Source: Kocuria carniphila
Lineage (GTDB): Bacteria; Actinomycetota; Actinomycetes; Actinomycetales; Micrococcaceae
Reading direction: 5' to 3'
Length of the DNA stretch: 64,000 nt
NCBI RefSeq assembly: GCF_004136555.1
Contig: NZ_NOIT01000004.1
Location: 62,001 to 126,000, forward strand
Positions 37,100 through 45,823 of the stretch are shown here, one piece after another (positions within the stretch are counted from its first letter, which is position 1; every line of letters starts with the position of its first letter). The position numbers were made by a program, and so were the translations under genes. Below the pieces are notes generated by a model. It saw nothing but the letters and a program-made list of their open reading frames with translations. It ran no database searches and was not told the DNA's origin.

Positions 37100-38398
37100 G
37101 TGAGCACAAACCTCTCCAAAATTTTCGTGGCCCGATTGATCGGCCTGGACGTCTTCGACCCGCTCGGTGACCGACTGGGGCGATTGCGCGACCTCGTGGT
37201 GCTCCTGCGCCCCGGTGGTCGCGGTCAGTCCATGGCCCGCCCCATTGTGGTGGGCCTTGTGGTGGAGGTACTCGGCAAGAAACGCGTGTTCGTACCCATG
37301 ACGCGAGTGACCAGCATCGACGCCGATCAGATCATCTGCACCGGCCTGGTGAATCTCCGCCGGTTCGAGCAGCGCGGAGCGGAGACGCTGGCTGTGGGCG
37401 AGCTCTTCGACCGCACCGTGGTGCTGCTGGACGGTTCCGGCACCGCGACCGTCGAGGACATGGCCATGCAACAGGTGGGTAACCGCGGCGATTGGCAGAT
37501 CACCCAGCTGTTCGTCCGGCGCTCAAGCAGCGCCGGAGGCCTGATCCGCCGCCGGGGTGAAACGTTGATCGTGGACTGGGAGGACACGGACGATCCGTCC
37601 AACGCGGGTCATCAACCGGCTACGCAGTGGATTTCCCAGCACGAAGAGGACCAGGCGGCGGACATCGCGGACGAACTGCGCGGCATGCCCGAGAAGCGCA
37701 TGCTCGAGATCGCTGCCGAGCTGCAGGACGAACGCCTCGCGGACGTCCTGGAGGAGCTTCCCGAGGAGCACCAGGTTTTCATCCTGACCAACCTCGGGAA
37801 CGAGCGTGCCGTCACGCTGCTTGAGGAAATGGACCCGGACGACGCCGCCGACCTCCTCAACGAATTGCCACCCGAGGACGCCGAGAAGTTCATCACCATG
37901 ATGGAACCGGAGGACGCCGAGGACGTGCGCCGTCTGCGGACCTACGAAGAAGGCACCGCCGGTTCGCTCATGACCCCGGTGCCCATCGTGCTGTCACCGG
38001 AAGCCACGGTGGCCGAGGCTCTGGCGCACATCCGCCAGGAGGAAATCATCCCGGCCGCGGCCTCGGCGGTGCTCGTGTGCCGTCCGCCCCTGGAAACCCC
38101 CACGGGTAAGTACCTGGGCTTCGTGCACACCCAGCGACTCCTGCGCTATCCCCCGCCCGAGGCCATCGGGAACCTGATCGACCGATCCATCGAGCCCGTG
38201 TCCGACATGGCCTCCTTGGAAGAGGTTGCTCGCGAACTCGCCTCCTACGACCTCACCATCCTGCCGATCGTCAACGACGCCGATCGACTCGTGGGAGCTG
38301 TGACCATTGACGACGTGCTCGACGCGCTGCTGCCCGATGACTGGCGCACCTATGACGACGGCACCCCGATCCGGAAGGTGGGTAAGCGGTATGAGTGA
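37100..38398 (+). CDS. MgtE-N/CBS-domain protein without a transport domain
   Basis: 432 aa. The N-terminal part (VFDPLGDRLGRLRDLVVLL) looks like a PRC-barrel-type module. It is followed by the helical MgtE intracellular N domain (LEELPEEHQVFILTNL, DPDDAADLLNELPPEDAEKF) and two CBS repeats (GSLMTPVPIVLSPEATVAEAL; ASYDLTILPIVNDADRLVGAVTIDDVLDAL). No membrane spans of the MgtE channel follow, so it is probably a cytosolic Mg2+- or nucleotide-sensing protein. Its stop overlaps the next start by 8 bases. The order to DUF1003 and mrp is conserved in actinobacteria (Rv1232c-Rv1229c). Confidence 0.85.
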   Translation: MSTNLSKIFVARLIGLDVFDPLGDRLGRLRDLVVLLRPGGRGQSMARPIVVGLVVEVLGKKRVFVPMTRVTSIDADQIICTGLVNLRRFEQRGAETLAVGELFDRTVVLLDGSGTATVEDMAMQQVGNRGDWQITQLFVRRSSSAGGLIRRRGETLIVDWEDTDDPSNAGHQPATQWISQHEEDQAADIADELRGMPEKRMLEIAAELQDERLADVLEELPEEHQVFILTNLGNERAVTLLEEMDPDDAADLLNELPPEDAEKFITMMEPEDAEDVRRLRTYEEGTAGSLMTPVPIVLSPEATVAEALAHIRQEEIIPAAASAVLVCRPPLETPTGKYLGFVHTQRLLRYPPPEAIGNLIDRSIEPVSDMASLEEVARELASYDLTILPIVNDADRLVGAVTIDDVLDALLPDDWRTYDDGTPIRKVGKRYE

Positions 38399-39041
38399 AC
38401 CCAAACGCAATCTGTCCTCCCAGTACGCCCCGGTCCCACTGGACCAGCCCCGGGAGCACCGCCCCAACTTCTTCCAGCGATTCCGCCCGAACCCGGATTC
38501 CTTCGGTCAGCTGACCGAGACGTTCGCCCGGTGGATGGGCACCCCGCAGTTCCTGCTGTGGATGTCCATCTTCGTGTTCGTGTGGCTCGGGTGGAACACC
38601 CTGGCACCCGAGAGCATGCAGTTCGACCCGCGCGCGCTCAACTACACCCTGTTAACGTTGATGCTCTCCCTCCAGGCTTCCTACGCCGCCCCGCTGTTGC
38701 TGCTGGCCCAGAACCGCCAGGACGACCGCGACCGCGTCGTGGCAGAGGAGGATCGCAAGCGCGGCCAGCAGAACCTGGCGGACACCGAGTACCTGACCCG
38801 GGAGATCGCCTCTCTGCGCATCGCGCTACGTGAGGTGGCCACCCGAGACTACGTTCGTTCCGAATTGCGTTCCCTGCTCGAGGAGATTTTGGAGGCCCAG
38901 GGCAATAACCAGGGCGAGCAACCGGAGGAGGCCAAGTCGGCCAAGAAGGAACCCGGTCAGGGCAAGAAGAAGAAAAAGAACCAGCCGCCGACCACGGCCA
39001 TCCCCGTGGTGCCCAACGCTGCGGACGGTAAGGATTCATGA
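38391..39041 (+). CDS. DUF1003 membrane protein
   Basis: 216 aa. Two membrane helices lie at about residues 57-75 (FLLWMSIFVFVWLGWNTL) and 85-105 (LLTLMLSLQASYAAPLLLLAQNRQ). QNRQDDRDRVVAEEDRK is the usual DUF1003 signature. A cytoplasmic coiled-coil region and a Lys-rich tail (KKKKKN) follow. It is coupled to its neighbours by overlaps at both ends (ATGAGTGA upstream, ATGA downstream). Function is unknown; the pairing with an MgtE-N/CBS protein hints at divalent-cation handling. Confidence 0.88.
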   Translation: MSEPKRNLSSQYAPVPLDQPREHRPNFFQRFRPNPDSFGQLTETFARWMGTPQFLLWMSIFVFVWLGWNTLAPESMQFDPRALNYTLLTLMLSLQASYAAPLLLLAQNRQDDRDRVVAEEDRKRGQQNLADTEYLTREIASLRIALREVATRDYVRSELRSLLEEILEAQGNNQGEQPEEAKSAKKEPGQGKKKKKNQPPTTAIPVVPNAADGKDS

Positions 39042-40246
39042 CCAACTCCCCCATCGATCCACAATCACTCGATCCCCTGCTGCGCAAGGCTCTCGACAAG
39101 GTCATCGACCCGGAGCTTCGCCGGCCCATCACCGAACTGGGCATGGTCCAGTCCGCCCACCTGGATGGCACCACTGCACGGGTCACCATTCTCCTCACGA
39201 TCTCGGGGTGCCCCATGCGGGGCACGATCGAGACGGACGTGACCGAGGCCCTGAGCGCCGTCGACGGCGTCACGGACGTGTCCGTCGAGGTGGGCGTGAT
39301 GACCCCGGCCCAGCGCGAGGAACTCCAGGTGAAGCTCGGGCACCGCAAGTCCAACCCGTTCGCCGACCCCCGCAACCTCACGCGCGTTCACGCCGTGACC
39401 AGCGGCAAGGGTGGTGTGGGCAAATCGAGCGTGACCGTGAACATAGCCGCCGCGCTGGCTGCGATGGGCCGCACGGTGGGCATTGTGGACGCGGACATCC
39501 ACGGTTTCTCGGTCCCGGGACTGCTCGGCATCACCCAGCCGCCCACGCGCGTGGGCGATATGATCCTGCCACCCGTGGTGGAGGTCCCCACCGATCTCAC
39601 CATCCCCTTCGACGACGCCGCTCCGGGCGCCTCCCAGCGCCGGGCCAACCGCGGCGTGATCAAAGTGATTTCGATCGGGATGTTCGTGGACCCTTCCCAG
39701 CCCGTTGCGTGGCGCGGACCCATGCTGCACCGTGCGGTGGAGCAGTTCCTCACGGACGTACACTTCGGGGATCTCGATCACTTGCTGCTGGATCTGCCCC
39801 CGGGCACCGGTGACATTGCGATCTCGGTGGGTCAGTTGCTGCCGAATTCGGGAGTTCTGGTGGTGTCCACACCGCAGCACGCCGCGGTGACCGTGGCCGA
39901 GCGCTCGGGCGCGCTGGCGCAGCAGACCGATCAGAAGGTCACGGGCGTGGTCGAGAACATGTCCGCCATGGTTCTACCGGACGGAACGCGCATGGAAGTG
40001 TTCGGCGCGGGCGGCGGGGCGACCATTGCGGCGTCGTTGACCGAACGCCTGGGTTATGACGTGCCATTGCTCGGGGAGATTCCGCTGGACGTGACCGTGC
40101 GCGAGGCCGCCGATCGCGGCGAACCCGCAGTGTGGGCGAACCCGGATTCTCCGGCCGCCAAACACCTTTGGACCGTGGCCAAGGCACTGGACGAGCAGGG
40201 TCGTAATCTGGCCGGCCGCAGTCTGGGGATCACCCCGCGGGGCTGA
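39038..40246 (+). CDS. mrp: Mrp/ApbC-type Fe-S carrier ATPase
   Basis: 402 aa. An N-terminal MIP18/DUF59 domain (VIDPELRRPITELGMV, TISGCPMRGTIE) is followed by a P-loop ATPase with deviant Walker A SGKGGVGKSSVTVN (about residues 125-138), DADIHGFSVPGLLG and LLLDLPPGTGDI. It would bind and deliver Fe-S clusters. The CxxC that usually follows VENMS is absent (VENMSAMVLPDGTRMEVFG), as seems common in actinobacterial Mrp. A strong terminator follows. Confidence 0.93.
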   Translation: MTNSPIDPQSLDPLLRKALDKVIDPELRRPITELGMVQSAHLDGTTARVTILLTISGCPMRGTIETDVTEALSAVDGVTDVSVEVGVMTPAQREELQVKLGHRKSNPFADPRNLTRVHAVTSGKGGVGKSSVTVNIAAALAAMGRTVGIVDADIHGFSVPGLLGITQPPTRVGDMILPPVVEVPTDLTIPFDDAAPGASQRRANRGVIKVISIGMFVDPSQPVAWRGPMLHRAVEQFLTDVHFGDLDHLLLDLPPGTGDIAISVGQLLPNSGVLVVSTPQHAAVTVAERSGALAQQTDQKVTGVVENMSAMVLPDGTRMEVFGAGGGATIAASLTERLGYDVPLLGEIPLDVTVREAADRGEPAVWANPDSPAAKHLWTVAKALDEQGRNLAGRSLGITPRG

Positions 40247-40262
40247 CGTCCGAGAACAACGA

Positions 40263-40318
40263 GACAGAGACCCGGGGTCCGGCTGCTGTGCCGGACCCCG
40301 GGTCTCTGTCATGACTTT
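40263..40318. terminator. Terminator between mrp and tatB
   Basis: Perfect 20-bp arms, starting GACAGAGACCCGG, around an 8-base loop. The plus strand then has CATGACTTTTC with a short T-run. It can also serve the convergent tatB gene. Confidence 0.88.
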
Positions 40319-40348
40319 TCGTCCTGAAAACTTACGCGCGAGTGCGGA

Positions 40349-40705
40349 TCACGTGGCTTCCGTGTCGAAGGGGGCACGCTCCCCCGGTTCGAGTCTGCGA
40401 ACCGTGGGCGCCGCGACCGATGCCGCTTGATAGCCGGGGATCTGGGGCTCGTCGTCCTCCATGAGGGCCTCGCGCACGATGACGCGGGGGTCGTACTGCC
40501 GTGGATCGAGTTTGCGCCAGTCCACGTCCGAGAATTCGGGGCCGAGAGTTTCCCTGAGGTCGTCCTTGGCGCCGGTCGCATAGCGCTTCAAGGACTTGAT
40601 CAGGTCCTTGAGTTTCTCGGCGTATTCGGGCAGCCGCTCGGGCCCGATGACCACCAGGGCCACCACCAGGATGAGGATGGCTTCTCCGCCAGAAATGCCG
40701 AACAC
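40349..40705 (-). CDS. tatB: Twin-arginine translocase subunit TatB
   Basis: 118 aa. Short N-terminal membrane helix (MFGISGGEAILILVVALVVIG), hinge GPERLPEYAEKL, then an amphipathic helix and a polar C-terminal region. This is the TatB layout for receptor function with TatC. GTG start with GGTAGG upstream. It lies downstream of the membrane-anchored protein gene, as in the mycobacterial htrA-tatB order, but here htrA is missing. Confidence 0.87.
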   Translation of the reverse strand: MFGISGGEAILILVVALVVIGPERLPEYAEKLKDLIKSLKRYATGAKDDLRETLGPEFSDVDWRKLDPRQYDPRVIVREALMEDDEPQIPGYQAASVAAPTVRRLEPGERAPFDTEAT

Positions 40706-40751
40706 TTACTGAACCTACCAACGCCATATGACGCGAACGTGAACGCCGCGT

Positions 40752-41462
40752 TTACCCAACAATTTCCCGCAGCCCGTCCAGCACCGTGGTGCCGAAACCA
40801 TCCGGTTCGGAACCCGGCAGCGCGACGCGGCCTCGTTCCTCCGCAGCTACAAGGGTAAGAGTACGCGACAGCGTGGACGGGGATGCGTCAGTCATGACCG
40901 TGTACACGACATCGTCTCGGGCCATCACGGCGCGCCACGGTTCCGAACGAACGACCCACAGCTGTGTGCCTTCCACGGCGGATTCATGCAGGCCCTCTGC
41001 GCTCACGGGCAGGCCGGTCGCACCGTCCACGGGGTTGTCCGGGTTCACGTCACCGCGTTGTTCGATGACCTGGACTCGGTGGTGATCGTTCACCAGGGTG
41101 ATGGCCACCATGGGTTGTCCGGCCACTTCGCCTTGCACCATGGACTCGACCTGGTAGCCCTCCGATCCCAGGGACGGCAGGGTCCACCCTTCGGCACGCA
41201 GGGACTGCGCGTCCGTTTCGGTGGTGGTCTTGATCATGCCGTGACTACCGTTCCAGGCGGCCGCGGCCGGGGGTGCGTCTTCGGCACCGGATCCGTTCAG
41301 CTTGTTACCCACCGACCACCCGACGCCTATGAGCAACGCTGCGGTGACGCACAGGGCCACGGTGGTCGCGAACATCACGGTACGGCGCTGGGGGATGCGA
41401 CGGGTCCGAGTGAGGTTTCGATACAGCGTGCTCAGTGAGGTCTCCCCCTCCCGGACCATCAT
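40752..41462 (-). CDS. Membrane-anchored protein of unknown function in the sigE-rseA-htrA position
   Basis: 236 aa. A basic 28-residue cytosolic head (STLYRNLTRTRRIPQRR) is followed by one membrane helix (VMFATTVALCVTAALLIGVGW) and an extracytoplasmic domain of about 180 residues rich in beta-strand-like stretches (VAITLVNDHHRVQVIEQRG, TQLWVVRSEPWRAVMARDDVVYTVMTD). I see no zinc-binding anti-sigma motif. The layout recalls anti-sigma factors or RseB-like sensors, and its place between the O-methyltransferase and tatB genes is where sigE-rseA-htrA usually lie, but this is only positional inference. The start is uncertain (ATG 41462 or 41459; frame open to 41555). Confidence 0.65.
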   Translation of the reverse strand: MMVREGETSLSTLYRNLTRTRRIPQRRTVMFATTVALCVTAALLIGVGWSVGNKLNGSGAEDAPPAAAAWNGSHGMIKTTTETDAQSLRAEGWTLPSLGSEGYQVESMVQGEVAGQPMVAITLVNDHHRVQVIEQRGDVNPDNPVDGATGLPVSAEGLHESAVEGTQLWVVRSEPWRAVMARDDVVYTVMTDASPSTLSRTLTLVAAEERGRVALPGSEPDGFGTTVLDGLREIVG

Positions 41463-41726
41463 GGTGGATCGTTGATTTGACGTTGTTATTGTGTGCCGTG
41501 AAGCTGACAGGGTTCTGGGTGGTCGCGGGAAAATCTCCCGGCACCCTGGACTCACTTGGGTGACCTACGCACCATGGGCCCGGCGCTCTTCAGCCCGGTC
41601 CACCCGTCGAGTCCCGGGTACGCGCGTGGCTCGGGGACCGCGATAAGCTGAACCATCATCACCCGCACGGGCAGGATTGTCGCGGATCGAGACCACAGGG
41701 AAGCAGCGAAGGGCACACTAACGTCC

Positions 41727-42359
41727 ATGAGTACGGATAAGACCACTAGCTGGGCCTATTGCGAGGCTTACGCCACGGACGACGAAAGCGCGTACCGTGC
41801 CCGCGAGCGCTCCCTCGCCCTCCGACTCGACCCGGTCACCCCCGCGACCGCGGCGCTGCTCACGGTCCTGGCGGCGTCGTCCCGCCCGGCCACCGTGGTC
41901 GAGGTAGGAACGGGTGCCGGTGTCTCCGGCCTGTCGCTGTTGCGCGGTATGCCGTCAAATTCCGTGCTGACCACGATCGACACGGACATCCGTGCCTTGC
42001 GTGCCGCGCGTGATACCTTCCGCGAGGCCGGTTTCGAAACCAAACGGACCCGCACCATTTCCGGTGCGGCCTCGCTGGTGCTCCCGCGATTGACCGAGAA
42101 CTCCTACGACATGGTGTTCCTGGACGCGGACCTCGCCAACACCGCCGAGTACGTGATCGAGGGTGCACGGCTGCTGCGCCGCGGCGGCATGTTGATCGTC
42201 AACGATGCTCTGCACCAAGACCGGGTGTCGCAACCGGCCCACCGCGACGAGGACACTGTGATCATGCGCGACGTGGTACGTACCCTGCGCGGCGAGGACC
42301 GTCTGGCGAGCACCCTGCTTCCCACCGGTACCGGCGTGCTGCTGGCCGTGCGCCGCTGA
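41727..42359 (+). CDS. Class I SAM-dependent O-methyltransferase
   Basis: 210 aa of the catechol-OMT-like family. AdoMet motif I is VVEVGTGAGVSGLSLL, the acidic residue after strand 2 is in TTIDTDIRAL, and the metal/SAM stretch YDMVFLDADLANTAEYV follows. The mycobacterial orthologue Rv1220c sits next to sigE. The substrate is unknown. ATG start. Confidence 0.88.
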   Translation: MSTDKTTSWAYCEAYATDDESAYRARERSLALRLDPVTPATAALLTVLAASSRPATVVEVGTGAGVSGLSLLRGMPSNSVLTTIDTDIRALRAARDTFREAGFETKRTRTISGAASLVLPRLTENSYDMVFLDADLANTAEYVIEGARLLRRGGMLIVNDALHQDRVSQPAHRDEDTVIMRDVVRTLRGEDRLASTLLPTGTGVLLAVRR

Positions 42360-42457
42360 TCGTCGGTCCCGGGCCTAACCCCTCAACGGGCCGGCATCTG
42401 CACCGCGCCACCGTTGAAACGGGCTTCGGCTGGACTCAGTTGACCCGCAGCGAACAC

Positions 42458-42510
42458 CACATACCTCGAGGGTCCACACACGATGCGTGTGTGGACCCTC
42501 GAGGTATGTG
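42458..42510. terminator. 25-bp perfect inverted repeat between convergent genes
   Basis: Arms of 25 bases (core CCTCGAGGGTCCACACACG) are separated by only ATG, giving one of the longest uninterrupted hairpins in the window. It lies between the O-methyltransferase and DUF3117 stops and probably terminates both; neither side has a long T-run. Confidence 0.8.
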
Positions 42511-42530
42511 ATGCGGTGTTGAACCGTCCG

Positions 42531-42698
42531 TTACTCGGTCACCTTGGCGAGGCACTCGCGAAGCTCCGTGGCTTCGTTGGCCTTCAGCTCCACCACCAGG
42601 CGCCCGCCACCTTCCAGGGGGACTCGCATGATGAGGCTGCGCCCCTCCTTGGTGACTTCCATCGGTCCGTCACCGGTTCTAGGCTTCATGGCCGCCAT
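42531..42698 (-). CDS. DUF3117 small protein
   Basis: 55 aa: MAAMKPRTGDGPMEVTKEGR, then SLIMRVPLEGGGRLVVEL and ATELRECLAKVTE. This is the highly conserved actinobacterial DUF3117 family (Rv1211-like), of unknown function. The ATG has GAGGAG about 9 bases upstream. It lies between the convergent hairpin and the GT-C membrane protein gene. Confidence 0.92.
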   Translation of the reverse strand: MAAMKPRTGDGPMEVTKEGRSLIMRVPLEGGGRLVVELKANEATELRECLAKVTE

Positions 42699-42797
42699 AT
42701 ATGAACTCCTCTTCGTGTGTACCTACGGATTCCATCTTATCGAACACTGACCGGCCGCCGTGACCAGCCCCACCTTCGGAGCCGCCGACCAGGGCCG

Positions 42798-44063
42798 TTA
42801 CGGCGGGAAATCGCCGCCGCCGGGCAGCTGTTTCCAGTGCCACAGCCACCCCACCCACACGAACTGCAGGATGGCTCCGGTAATGATGAGCAGCGTTCGA
42901 TACGCCTTGGAATCGGACACATGGACCAGCGGCCCGGCCAGCAGGGCCCACGGGAGCAACAGTCGGAACGTGGAGGACTGCGGATGAAGGACCAAAAGGA
43001 GGTATACGCCGTACGCCGCGATCCACACCCGGGCGAAGAACGGCAGGGCCTCCTTCACCACGCGGGATCGCAGCATCAGAACTACCGCGGCGACCAGCAC
43101 TACGGGGGCCAGAACCCCGGCGACCGGACCGAAGAGATTCACACCCCGGTCCACCCACGGCAGGATCGGGATCACCCGGTCGTCACCGCGCCAAGCCGTT
43201 TCCGTGTCGGTGTACGCGGTGAGCTCCCCCGTGACGGCCCACGCGATGGCGGGCCAGCTCAGGGCCGCGGCGCACGCGATGAGGGTCACCACGAGCCAGC
43301 GGTCCGCGCATCGGTACCACTTCCGTTCACGACGCCGCACACTCACCACGCTGCGCCACAGCCACCACACGCCCAGGGCTGCGGCGAAGGCCACTCCCGT
43401 GGGCCGGGTGAGTGCCATGAGTACGGTGAACACTCCGGCCGGTAGGGCCTTGTCTCGCAGCACCGACAGGATGGCCAGGCTCAAGAACAGCAGGTGCAAC
43501 GCCTCCGAGTACGGCGTCTGAAGCACCGGCGCCACGGGGTTGAAGGCGAAGACTCCTACCGCCCACAGCGGCGCCTTGCCCACGTTGTTGGCCCAGCGCG
43601 ATTCGCGGAGAGCCGGAACGCCGTCGAAAATTTTGTAGAGCACCAGGGCCGCCCCGAAGCCCGCGAGCAGCGAGATCGTGGCGGCCGTGAGTGCCCACCC
43701 GGTTCCCGTGACGGCATCGATGCCGCGGGCCAGGAAGGGCTGCACTGGATAAAAGGCCCACTGATTCTGCTCAGCGTGACCGAAGACATCGCGGGGAATC
43801 TGGGCAGGGTATCCCTCCGAGAAGATCCGGCGGTACCAGTCCGAATCCCAGATGTCCACGAACTGCAGATAGCCCATGGCACCCTGGCCCCAGGGCCCGG
43901 GCCCCTGCTGACGCCCCACGACCGTGAAGACGATCCAGCCCCACACCCTGGACAGTCCATAGACGAGTACCACCGCGAGCCACCATGGTGTGATCTCCCA
44001 GGCGCGTTGCAGCGAAGTTCCTACCCGAGATCGTTGCGCTGTGGCCACGGACTTAGTGCTCAT
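42798..44063 (-). CDS. GT-C/PIG-V-like integral membrane mannosyltransferase-like protein
   Basis: 421 aa with about ten membrane spans. After the first helix the outward loop reads VDIWDSDWYRRIFSEGYP, resembling the acidic catalytic loop of GT-C enzymes. Later features are WAFYPVQPFLARG, FNPVAPVLQTPYSEALHLL and LMALTRPTGVAFA, typical of PIG-V-like (GPI mannosyltransferase 2-like) bacterial proteins. It may add mannose from a polyprenyl donor to an envelope molecule; the acceptor is unknown. The ATG overlaps the LOG-gene stop as ATGA. Confidence 0.78.
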   Translation of the reverse strand: MSTKSVATAQRSRVGTSLQRAWEITPWWLAVVLVYGLSRVWGWIVFTVVGRQQGPGPWGQGAMGYLQFVDIWDSDWYRRIFSEGYPAQIPRDVFGHAEQNQWAFYPVQPFLARGIDAVTGTGWALTAATISLLAGFGAALVLYKIFDGVPALRESRWANNVGKAPLWAVGVFAFNPVAPVLQTPYSEALHLLFLSLAILSVLRDKALPAGVFTVLMALTRPTGVAFAAALGVWWLWRSVVSVRRRERKWYRCADRWLVVTLIACAAALSWPAIAWAVTGELTAYTDTETAWRGDDRVIPILPWVDRGVNLFGPVAGVLAPVVLVAAVVLMLRSRVVKEALPFFARVWIAAYGVYLLLVLHPQSSTFRLLLPWALLAGPLVHVSDSKAYRTLLIITGAILQFVWVGWLWHWKQLPGGGDFPP

Positions 44064-44842
44064 GCGCCGGAACCGTTGGACGCCGCATGCGCCTCGATCA
44101 AGATGTTCACCGCCTGCTCCACGCTGTCCGTGACGTGGAAAAGTTCCAGATCATTGGGAGCGATCTTGAGGTCCCGGGCCACGATCTGCTCCAACCAGGC
44201 AACCAACGGCGACCAGAATGCCGTGCCCATGAGGATCACCGGGAAACGCGTGACCTTACCGGTCTGCACCAGCGTGAGCGCTTCGAAGAGCTCGTCCATG
44301 GTGCCGAAACCACCCGGGAGCACCACGAACCCCTGCGTGTACTTCACGAACATGGTCTTCCGGGCGAAGAAGTAGCGGAAGTTGATGCCCAGATCGACCC
44401 AGTCATTGAGCCGCTGCTCGTGGGGCAGCTCGATCCCGAGCCCGACCGATTGAGCGCCCACGTCCACCGCACCACGGTTGGCCGCCTCCATGACTCCCGG
44501 GCCTCCGCCGGTCACGACCGCGTAACCGGCGCGCCCGAGGGCCTGGCCGATCTCACGAGCAGTTCGGTATTCCGGGTGCTCCTGCGGTGTGCGCGCCGAA
44601 CCGAAGACGGAGACCGCGGGACCCAGTGTTGCCAGGGCGTCGAACCCCTCCACGAACTCCGCTTGGATGCGCAGCACCCGCCACGGATCAGTACGCGTGA
44701 AATCGCCCGGAACTTCCGGGCGCTGATCCAAGAACCGCTGATCAGAGGTGCGTCGTGCCATTTCCGAACGGCGCAGCACCACGGGACCTTTGAACCGCTC
44801 GGGTGGAACCTGATCTGGACTGGAGTCAGAGGGAATGGTCAT
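44060..44842 (-). CDS. LOG-family (TIGR00730) nucleoside monophosphate phosphoribohydrolase
   Basis: 260 aa. The LOG signatures are present: VVTGGGPGVMEAANRGA and LPGGFGTMDELFEALTLVQTGK (PGGxGTxxE). Members release cytokinin-type bases or hydrolyse nucleotide monophosphates; mycobacterial Rv1205 makes cytokinins. An 80-residue N-terminal extension carries RRTSDQRFLDQRPEVPGDF. It starts the two-gene leftward unit with the GT-C protein and is divergent from gluA. Confidence 0.9.
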   Translation of the reverse strand: MTIPSDSSPDQVPPERFKGPVVLRRSEMARRTSDQRFLDQRPEVPGDFTRTDPWRVLRIQAEFVEGFDALATLGPAVSVFGSARTPQEHPEYRTAREIGQALGRAGYAVVTGGGPGVMEAANRGAVDVGAQSVGLGIELPHEQRLNDWVDLGINFRYFFARKTMFVKYTQGFVVLPGGFGTMDELFEALTLVQTGKVTRFPVILMGTAFWSPLVAWLEQIVARDLKIAPNDLELFHVTDSVEQAVNILIEAHAASNGSGA

Positions 44843-44933
44843 GGCTCCAGGCTACGGGGTGCCTGGGACACGCACAGGCGTGCACCGCGCCATCAAAATG
44901 AAACCGAACTTTAACATTCGGTCTTGTGTTGTA

Positions 44934-44947
44934 GACCACATTTGGTC
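44934..44947. promoter_or_regulatory. Small palindrome upstream of gluA
   Basis: GACC-N6-GGTC in the AT-rich gap before gluA, about 25 bases upstream of the start. TACTTT (44959-44964) fits a -10 hexamer 7 bases before the gluA ATG, and no ribosome-binding site is visible, so a leaderless transcript is possible. The palindrome would then overlap the -35 zone as an operator candidate. Confidence 0.3.
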
Positions 44948-44971
44948 AATCCGTGCACTACTTTTACTTGC

Positions 44972-45769
44972 ATGTCACACTCAACCGCCTCCACCGACAC
45001 CGATCCAGGCGCCGGGGCCGGAACGCGCACCGGAGAGCCCCTGGTCCGACTGTCACACGTGGACAAGCACTTCGGAGACCTTCACGTACTCAAGGACATC
45101 AATCTGGAAGTCTCCGCCGGCGAGGTGGTCATCGTCATCGGTCCCTCCGGTTCCGGGAAGTCCACCCTGTGCCGGGCCATCAACCGTTTGGAAGCCATTG
45201 ACAGCGGTGAGATCACCGTGGATGGCAAGGTTCTACCCAAGGAAGGCCGCGCGCTCGCGAAACTCCGCGCCGACGTGGGCATGGTCTTCCAGTCCTTCAA
45301 CCTGTTCGCACACAAGTCCGTGTTGCAGAACGTCACCCTTGGCCCCATGCGCGTGCGCGGAGCTAGCAAGAAAAAGGCCGAAGAACGGGCCATGGAACTG
45401 CTCAACCGGGTGGGAGTGGGAAATCAGGCGCACAAGCTGCCCGCCCAGCTCTCCGGTGGTCAGCAACAGCGCGTGGCCATTGCCCGGGCGCTGGCCATGG
45501 ACCCCAAGGTCATGCTGTTCGATGAACCAACCTCAGCGCTGGACCCCGAGATGATCAACGAGGTCCTGGACACCATGGTTTCTCTGGCCAAGGCCGGCAT
45601 GACCATGGTCGTGGTCACCCACGAGATGGGCTTCGCCCGCCGTGCGGCGGACCGCGTGGTGTTCATGGCGGACGGCGCAATCGTCGAAGAAAGCACCCCG
45701 GAAGAGTTTTTCACCAATCCGCGCAGTGACCGTGCCAAGGACTTCCTCGGCAAGGTTCTGGGTCACTGA
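44972..45769 (+). CDS. gluA: Glutamate ABC transporter ATP-binding protein
   Basis: 265 aa. Walker A is GPSGSGKST, the Q-loop is in [12 protein letters not shown], the ABC signature is [15 protein letters not shown], Walker B is [12 protein letters not shown] and the H-loop is VTHEMGFA. It powers polar amino-acid uptake and matches GluA of the corynebacterial gluABCD system. ATG 44972 is chosen; an upstream frame begins with Cys-rich unconvincing residues. First gene of the operon. Confidence 0.93.
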   Translation: MSHSTASTDTDPGAGAGTRTGEPLVRLSHVDKHFGDLHVLKDINLEVSAGEVVIVIGPSGSGKSTLCRAINRLEAIDSGEITVDGKVLPKEGRALAKLRADVGMVFQSFNLFAHKSVLQNVTLGPMRVRGASKKKAEERAMELLNRVGVGNQAHKLPAQLSGGQQQRVAIARALAMDPKVMLFDEPTSALDPEMINEVLDTMVSLAKAGMTMVVVTHEMGFARRAADRVVFMADGAIVEESTPEEFFTNPRSDRAKDFLGKVLGH

Positions 45770-45823
45770 TGCCTCAGCACCACTGATCACAGCGCACCTC
45801 ACACTCTATTAAAGGAGCACCCC

